A stretch of 64,000 bases of DNA, taken from the NCBI GenBank assembly GCA_033297205.1, contig MU859118.1, positions 118,363 to 182,362 on the forward strand, written 5' to 3'. The notes beneath the pieces are model-generated. The model was not told where the DNA came from, searched no databases, and worked only from the letters and a program-made list of their open reading frames with translations. The position numbers and the translations under genes were made by a program. This document shows, piece after piece, positions 58,496-64,000 of the stretch. Every line of letters begins with the position of its first letter. Positions within the stretch are counted from its first letter, which is position 1. This stretch comes from Pseudoneurospora amorphoporcata (taxonomy: Eukaryota; Ascomycota; Sordariomycetes; Sordariales; Sordariaceae).

Positions 58496-61400
58496 GGTGA
58501 ATATTGTTCTTTGTTGATGTTGATTTTGCCCACTGTCGTTTGGATCGTAAAGCCGAGGCTGACTATTTTGCACTCGCTTGATGTTATCACCAAGTAGTAA
58601 GCGCGGGGTATGTACGCACTGGTACGGGCCCCAACCGGCGTTGTTAACTGAGTGTTCTCCGTAGACGGTTAGGTGTCAATGCTGCAATCCATCCGTAGCG
58701 CCGGGACTTTTGGACGGAGCCGTGGATAGGTAAGCGGGTGGAGATGCCGACGCCTAATGTCCCAGGGCTTGCCGGGCCGTACTACCATGCCGGCGTGACT
58801 TGTCCACACCCTCCCTACATGTGGTTATACACGTAGCTTTCGGACACCTGTAATTATTCAGTCTGGTATTCCGAAGTGATTTTCAGCATTGACACTGACG
58901 CAAATGTGTTTCTAGGACTTCGGGACCCAATTCCTAGCTTGTTACATGTCGAAGAGATACCACCTTCCTCTTATTCCCTCCTATCTCGTATTGGTAGACG
59001 TTTTACCGTACCTAGACTTTCGACCTGCATCCGGATGGGTCAGGGTCTTGTAGGCTGCAGTGGGCCGATCTGTATCAACGGGAGAATTCGTCCTTGGGAA
59101 ACGATGAGATTTTGTTTCAATCCCCGGTGGCTTCTGGATACATACCCCTTTCTTATATGGCTCCTTGAAGTGTTTCTTCAATATCTTTAGTACTTCCGCT
59201 TTTTCATCAAGCATAGGGACTCTTCATCAACCCCTCTAGATTAACTAACACCGCGGCGCACCATCAGCCTCAGAATGTGCGGCTTTCCAGACAAAATACC
59301 TAAACGCCAACAGGGAGAGCAAGTTGCACGTTCTGCATCGTAGTACAAGAGCACACGGACCGCCAGGTAAGTTTACCCACTGGTAGGCGCCCCGGAAATC
59401 AGTGATGGAAAAGTCTGTAAAATAAGCGAGCTGCTAGAGATGACAGAGCGTCGCCGCCATTGCTACCGTTGCACTCAAGTGTCCGGGCTTTCAAAAACCT
59501 GAATTCTCGTCAGTGGTTCACTGGTACGGACATGGCAAACGCAAACTGCACGCCCGTGTCTGGGAAGGGCCGGGTCCATTGTTTCTATTCGCAAGTTTTC
59601 GACCCCCTGTCAACGTTCCTGAGCTTCTGCTGTGCTCCATAGTTAGGGCCAAGAACAGTAGGGATTCGAACCAAGGCATCTCCGGCTAATCGAAGTTGCA
59701 GATGGCTATCTCAACTCCTTGTGGTCAAGGAGGGTGTTTTGAAATCCCAGCGAGAAGAGAAGCGGTTTCCCCGTCCGGTTGATTACCGTTGATCCGTCAT
59801 CCAAGCTGGGCGTGCTGGGTTTTGGCGGCAGGGCCCCAAGGGGCCACAGGGGTTGTTGTGCTGTATCGTACCTCCAGTCTCGTATGGCGAAACCTTTTTC
59901 TTGAGCATCCGAGTTTTGAGAGACGAGTGTTGATGCTCCATGGTACGTATTCATAGCCATCTCAGCGATCAACCCATGTGTAGAGAGTTGGGGCGGTTGG
60001 GGTTTATATCTGTGACCTCAAGGCAGCTGCGACTTGTGGGGGCTTGCTGCCGCTTGGCTACAGTTCTGCTTGCCAGAAACATGTTTGCAGCGCTCGTGAT
60101 ATTAAATCCGGTAGTATTCCGCCACTCGGGTTGCTGTATTCCGGCCGTTGATTGTCCTGTGGATTTATAGTGGTTGACAAGGAGGCAGCCGCATCTAATA
60201 TCACTGGAGCATTTGTTCCTGCGTCCAGGTTCCATCAACGGCACGTCGGCCGTTAGCAAGCGGGCTATCATCCAAAGCGATCACCAGTACACCTGCAATG
60301 CGGTCCGGTCATTCTGGAGGAACGGTTTGTCTTTGGGCCCTGACCATCTTATCACCGTTCGTCAGTCCCGCCAGCGATAGACTGTGACAGATCGTGACTG
60401 CCAAGACAACCGAACTGGAGTGAACAAACTCTTTACGGCCCCGACTGTCTCGATGAATCTGTGTGCCGTGCGCACTTGTCGCCCTGCATATCGAATTTCG
60501 GAACCAAAAAGGGAGAGGGCAGCGGGAGGAGTGGGAGACGGAGTGGATGGGCCTGCTCAACTGAGAGACTTTATGCGCTATCAGACAAGAAGTTCTCTTC
60601 CGTGACTGTTTCGCCTAGAGATACTGACAAGATATTAGCGCACAGGAAGAGCTAGCCGCAAATTGGCCCTGACTACTGAATAGCTTCAGTCCTATTTGGG
60701 CATGGCTGGTCGCGCCATAACGCTGCAGACAGGAGGGCTGGTCCTTGTCCCCAGGACCCGGTCGACTGGAGCCTCCTTTTCTCTTCCTGGCAGGTTGCCC
60801 CTGGTGCCTTGCGCCTTCGCTTTTTGGACGGAGTGATGTTGATGGGATTTTGAGGTGTCTTGGAGGTCGACAGCTCACATGGACAGCCAGACAGCCCGTG
60901 GCCGGATTACCAATGCTACCAATATCAGGGTCCTTGGTGTTCCGTGACCCAAGCCGGTATCCAGCGTGGCCGTGGTGTTGTGTAGGTTTACTAATCCGCG
61001 CGACTTCATGATACCGTGCGAGCGTCGGCAAAGATTGGTGAACAAAGTCTGGTTGCCCGACTCGAGTTCAATTGCGCGAACATTTTGCGACCCAGAAGTC
61101 CATCCGGTGGGCCCAGTCCGTGCACACCTCATGCATTTGTGTGGACCGTCTCTCTATTGGCGCAGAGTGCAATTGGTCCGCGGGGCCTTGCGATGTCCGC
61201 CCGCTTGCACCTCCAAGACTCCTTCCATTCATAATCCCGCAGGCCACTGCAGGACCACCGACTGCAAAGCAGAAGTCCACAGCGAACCCACAGTCTCTTT
61301 ACTACTAGTAGCTGCCACCTGGCTTTGGTGGAGGTCCCGTCGTCGGCGGGAGATTCTTTGCATCCACTCTGCGAGAATCCCGACATGAACCCATCAAACC

Positions 61401-62285
61401 ACGGGGAAGGAGCTGCAGCCGAGGAACGGGGCGCAACCGGGGTGCAACGGGGCCTTCAATTTAAGAGATCCATAACTCCCGGTGTGTTCGGCCAGGCTTG
61501 TTGAACATTTTGGCAAGATCTTGTTTCGTTTTTTCTGCGGTGCGGTGCGGCGTGGCTGGTGAGAGTTCCCATGTCCGCCGTTGGAAATGCTGATGTTCGG
61601 AATCAGGAGGTCGAAATATCCAGTTGCCCCGGCTTGGTTCCCGTCTCAAGGTTCAGTTCCAAGAGGTGGTGCACAAAATCGTACCTGCCCTGAACTTGTT
61701 AGACAACCTTGTTGAGCCTACAGTACCCGACGTCTGCCTGAGCTCCCTCTATTTCCCCGTCAAGTCGCCTCGCAGCTGGCTCCAATTCAAATCCCTTCAC
61801 TCCCTTCTCACCTCAAATCTCAAATTCATCATCCAAGCCCTTGGGCCCGCCCGTCCGTCCAGCCCGCCGTCCGTTGACCGGGCTCTCCTGTGTTTTTATA
61901 CTCGCTCCATTAGGTTGGGAGGAGGTATGCTGCACGCACCATCCATCGCCTGCGATTCTAGACGCCAACGAAGGAACCTAACAAACTAAATCCATTCCTC
62001 TTTGGGTTGCACACCACAACCTCACGCTTCTGCTTCCATTAACAATTGCGCCCGGTGCCTTCTGTACCTAAGAAGACAGGACAATTGACACGGCCTGCAG
62101 CAGTCCCTCTCGCCTATCCATGTCCTGCGGGCAACCTTCCATTTCCACCTGCCCCCCAAGCGTAGACCCAGTGCAGGCCCCAGTGTGAGGTTCCGCTCTG
62201 CCCCTACCGTGCAGTAGCCCAGCAGCCGAGCCGGTTATTGCGACTGTGTGTTCGGTCCCTGCGACGGTGTGGGCCTGCCCAGACT
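58496..62285. other. About 3.8 kb without recognised gene
   Basis: Upstream of the deaminase-like gene. Many short overlapping frames occur on both strands (60-140 codons) with no motif, signal peptide or family resemblance. A B-box-like GGATTCGAACC at about 59662 does not fold into a tRNA. Base composition is ordinary until the abrupt change at about 62286. Confidence 0.45.
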
Positions 62286-63655
62286 TCCAGCTAGCTAGTT
62301 ATATTAATATGAATATATTTATTCTATATTACTTTAGTGTAGATTTTGCGAGCGTCAATATTATTAAATTATTCGCACTAATAATATATATGAAAGTTAG
62401 TCATTGAATTGAAGTTATTGTATCGCCACTGTCATCACTATTACTAAAGTAAATTATAGTATTAAGAGGTATTAAAGTACGTTTACTAACTGTGTTACTA
62501 TAAATACCTGAAATTATCAATTTTACTCTCTCTTAATTAGAATTAAAGGCGCCGCTGCATATCTTTAGCTCCGCCCTCTCTATTAAATAAATTAAAACTA
62601 AACCGCGTAATAATAAACGCAACTATTTTAATATTAATAAGTTTATTAAGAAGAAGAGGCTATCGTTTCCTATTGCTCTCGCTCTCCCCACGGATAAAGA
62701 AAATTTCATTGTAATTGCTAAAATAGAATCGTAATTATTTCTCTCCACTATTACCGCTACTGTTATTTGCCTACTTCTATTTAATTAACTAACTAAAAAA
62801 TTGAATTTTATTTTAATCGTTAAAATAGAGTTAGAACTCTAAGAATTATTTAAGCTGTTTAACGATTTAAAATATAAGAACTAGTAAAATATTCACGAAT
62901 TAATAAAAGATATACAAGCGGCGACGCTCGTTATAAAATTTATTATTATAAAAAGGAAGAAAAATAACTACGTTAATAATAAACTGACCCGTATCGATCT
63001 TGACTATATAGAGAGCGCGGCGCACTAGAATAATTAATTAACCCCTATTATAAATAAGATTTACCTATATACTATAATAATTAAAAAGAATTATAGATAG
63101 AAAGTAACAGTCTTATTTACTAAAAGAAGAATATAATAATTTTTCTTTATTATCTATCTAGAATATTACTATAACTTATAACTAGATATAGCCTAATATA
63201 TAGCTATCTATCGTCGTATTTAGAAGATAAACGACGTAAACGCTTAAATTGTACGCTTCTCTAACTAGCTAAAGATAATAGCTACTAACATTGCCTAAAT
63301 TATTAATAATAAATTTTTTAATATTATAATAACGTAATAAAACGTATTAAATGTAAATTATAAATATAAAGAGAAGGCAGCTGGTACTCTAATTCTAATC
63401 TAATAATTCTTTAATACTTTTTTTACGACGCTTAATATCTAGTTTAAAGTATACTGTTAAAATAGTAATGTAGATCGAAAATTATTATCGCTAGTAGAGA
63501 GAATATTCTAGACATATCTATAGTATATTAAATAGTTAAAGAAAAATCTAGAAGTACAAAGTTTAGACTATACTTATAAAATTAATAAGTTTAATATACT
63601 TCTATTATAAATTTACAATATAACTACTATATATATGACTTTTAATATGAGAAGC
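62286..63655. repeat. AT-rich, RIP-like island (decayed repeat)
   Basis: At about 62286 the sequence switches from balanced composition to a very AT- and TpA-rich block, and it switches back near 63655. CpA and TpG are scarce while TpA is abundant, the footprint of repeat-induced point mutation. No ORF of note survives and no transposon domain could be recognised in any frame. Probably an old transposon copy. Confidence 0.75.
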
Positions 63656-64000
63656 GCTACTTGCACGTTGGCAAAACTCTACTCGCACGTGGATCCACAT
63701 TTTTTTCCCATACATAACCTGAACCCTGGCGACCTGCTATGGTCCCACACCCATCTAGGTTGTACTGTGCCCGCTAAGCTCCCAGATTTCAGCCCAGTAC
63801 ACGTTCAGACCCTTGCAGTCGTACTGTACTGGCTACCCTGGTCTGGGCGCCCAGACTAGCCCAGACTGGGCAGTCTAACTCGTGATTTTCTGGCACTAGC
63901 ACTAGTGCCTTGTCGCACTACTTCCTTTACTAAACCACCATCGCATACATCACCACATTGTAATCCTTCAATCCACTACGTCGCGCATTATTAGATATTA
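63656..64000. other. Unique-looking flank of the AT island
   Basis: Normal composition returns. It carries GCCCAGACT-type repeats and small palindromes (about 63844-63880, and GGCACTAGCACTAGTGCC near 63891). No gene recognised. Confidence 0.5.

Noticed and set aside
59640..59735. Second tRNA-like GGATTCGAACC on the minus strand
   Set aside because: T-stem pairs fail at three of five positions and no anticodon arm is visible.
1..64000. CRISPR arrays, bacterial operons, integrated virus or biosynthetic cluster
   Set aside because: The DNA is fungal nuclear with spliced genes of unrelated housekeeping function; no spacer arrays, capsid or polymerase genes, or PKS/NRPS/terpene enzymes are present.

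Overview
The window is nuclear DNA from a filamentous ascomycete, most likely the Neurospora/Sordaria group of Sordariales. The genes are split by short introns (54-430 bp) with GTAAGT/GTATGT-type donors and CTAAC/CTGAC-type branch sites. The protein set is that of an ascomycete, and the spliced TOM22 is 154 residues, the length I recall for the Neurospora protein. The AT-rich block at the right end and the transition-type damage in relics look like repeat-induced point mutation (RIP). One 10-base run of N shows that this is a draft assembly.

Layout, left to right. 0-9.7 kb: the 3' part of a two-PHD-finger, Rco1-like gene (+), convergent with the cohesin regulator Spo76/Pds5 (-). 9.7-12.8 kb: an empty stretch, then a small secreted, GPI-anchored-type protein with an apparent 5'UTR intron. 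13-19.4 kb: a decayed region with an MFS sugar-transporter pseudogene broken by a 452-bp inverted-repeat element, followed by two degenerate NACHT-like NTPase relics. 19.5-28.9 kb: a metallo-beta-lactamase-fold protein (-), EDC3 (-), a second small inverted-repeat element and PIF1 helicase (-). 28.9-32.8 kb: no recognisable gene. 32.9-37.6 kb: the Na+/H+ antiporter NHA1 (+) and TOM22 (+). 39.2-48.1 kb: a large ADF-H plus PH-like protein (-) and a Ptc1-class PP2C phosphatase (-). 50.2-58.5 kb: ESCRT-III VPS2 (-) divergent from mitofusin FZO1 (+), then a nitrilase (+) convergent with an adenosine-deaminase-like gene (-) that needs a GC-AG intron. 58.5-64 kb: no gene, ending in a 1.4-kb AT-rich RIP-like island.

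The intact genes are unrelated housekeeping functions: chromatin, cohesion, mRNA decapping, helicase, ion homeostasis, mitochondrial import and fusion, signalling and ESCRT. There are no operons and no biosynthetic cluster. I found no convincing new multi-gene system. The most interesting items are the two undescribed inverted-repeat elements, the pair of NACHT-like relics, the GC-AG intron, the probable two-start PIF1 and the ADF-H/PH protein. All splice sites were placed by eye from donor, branch, acceptor and reading-frame continuity and have no transcript support.
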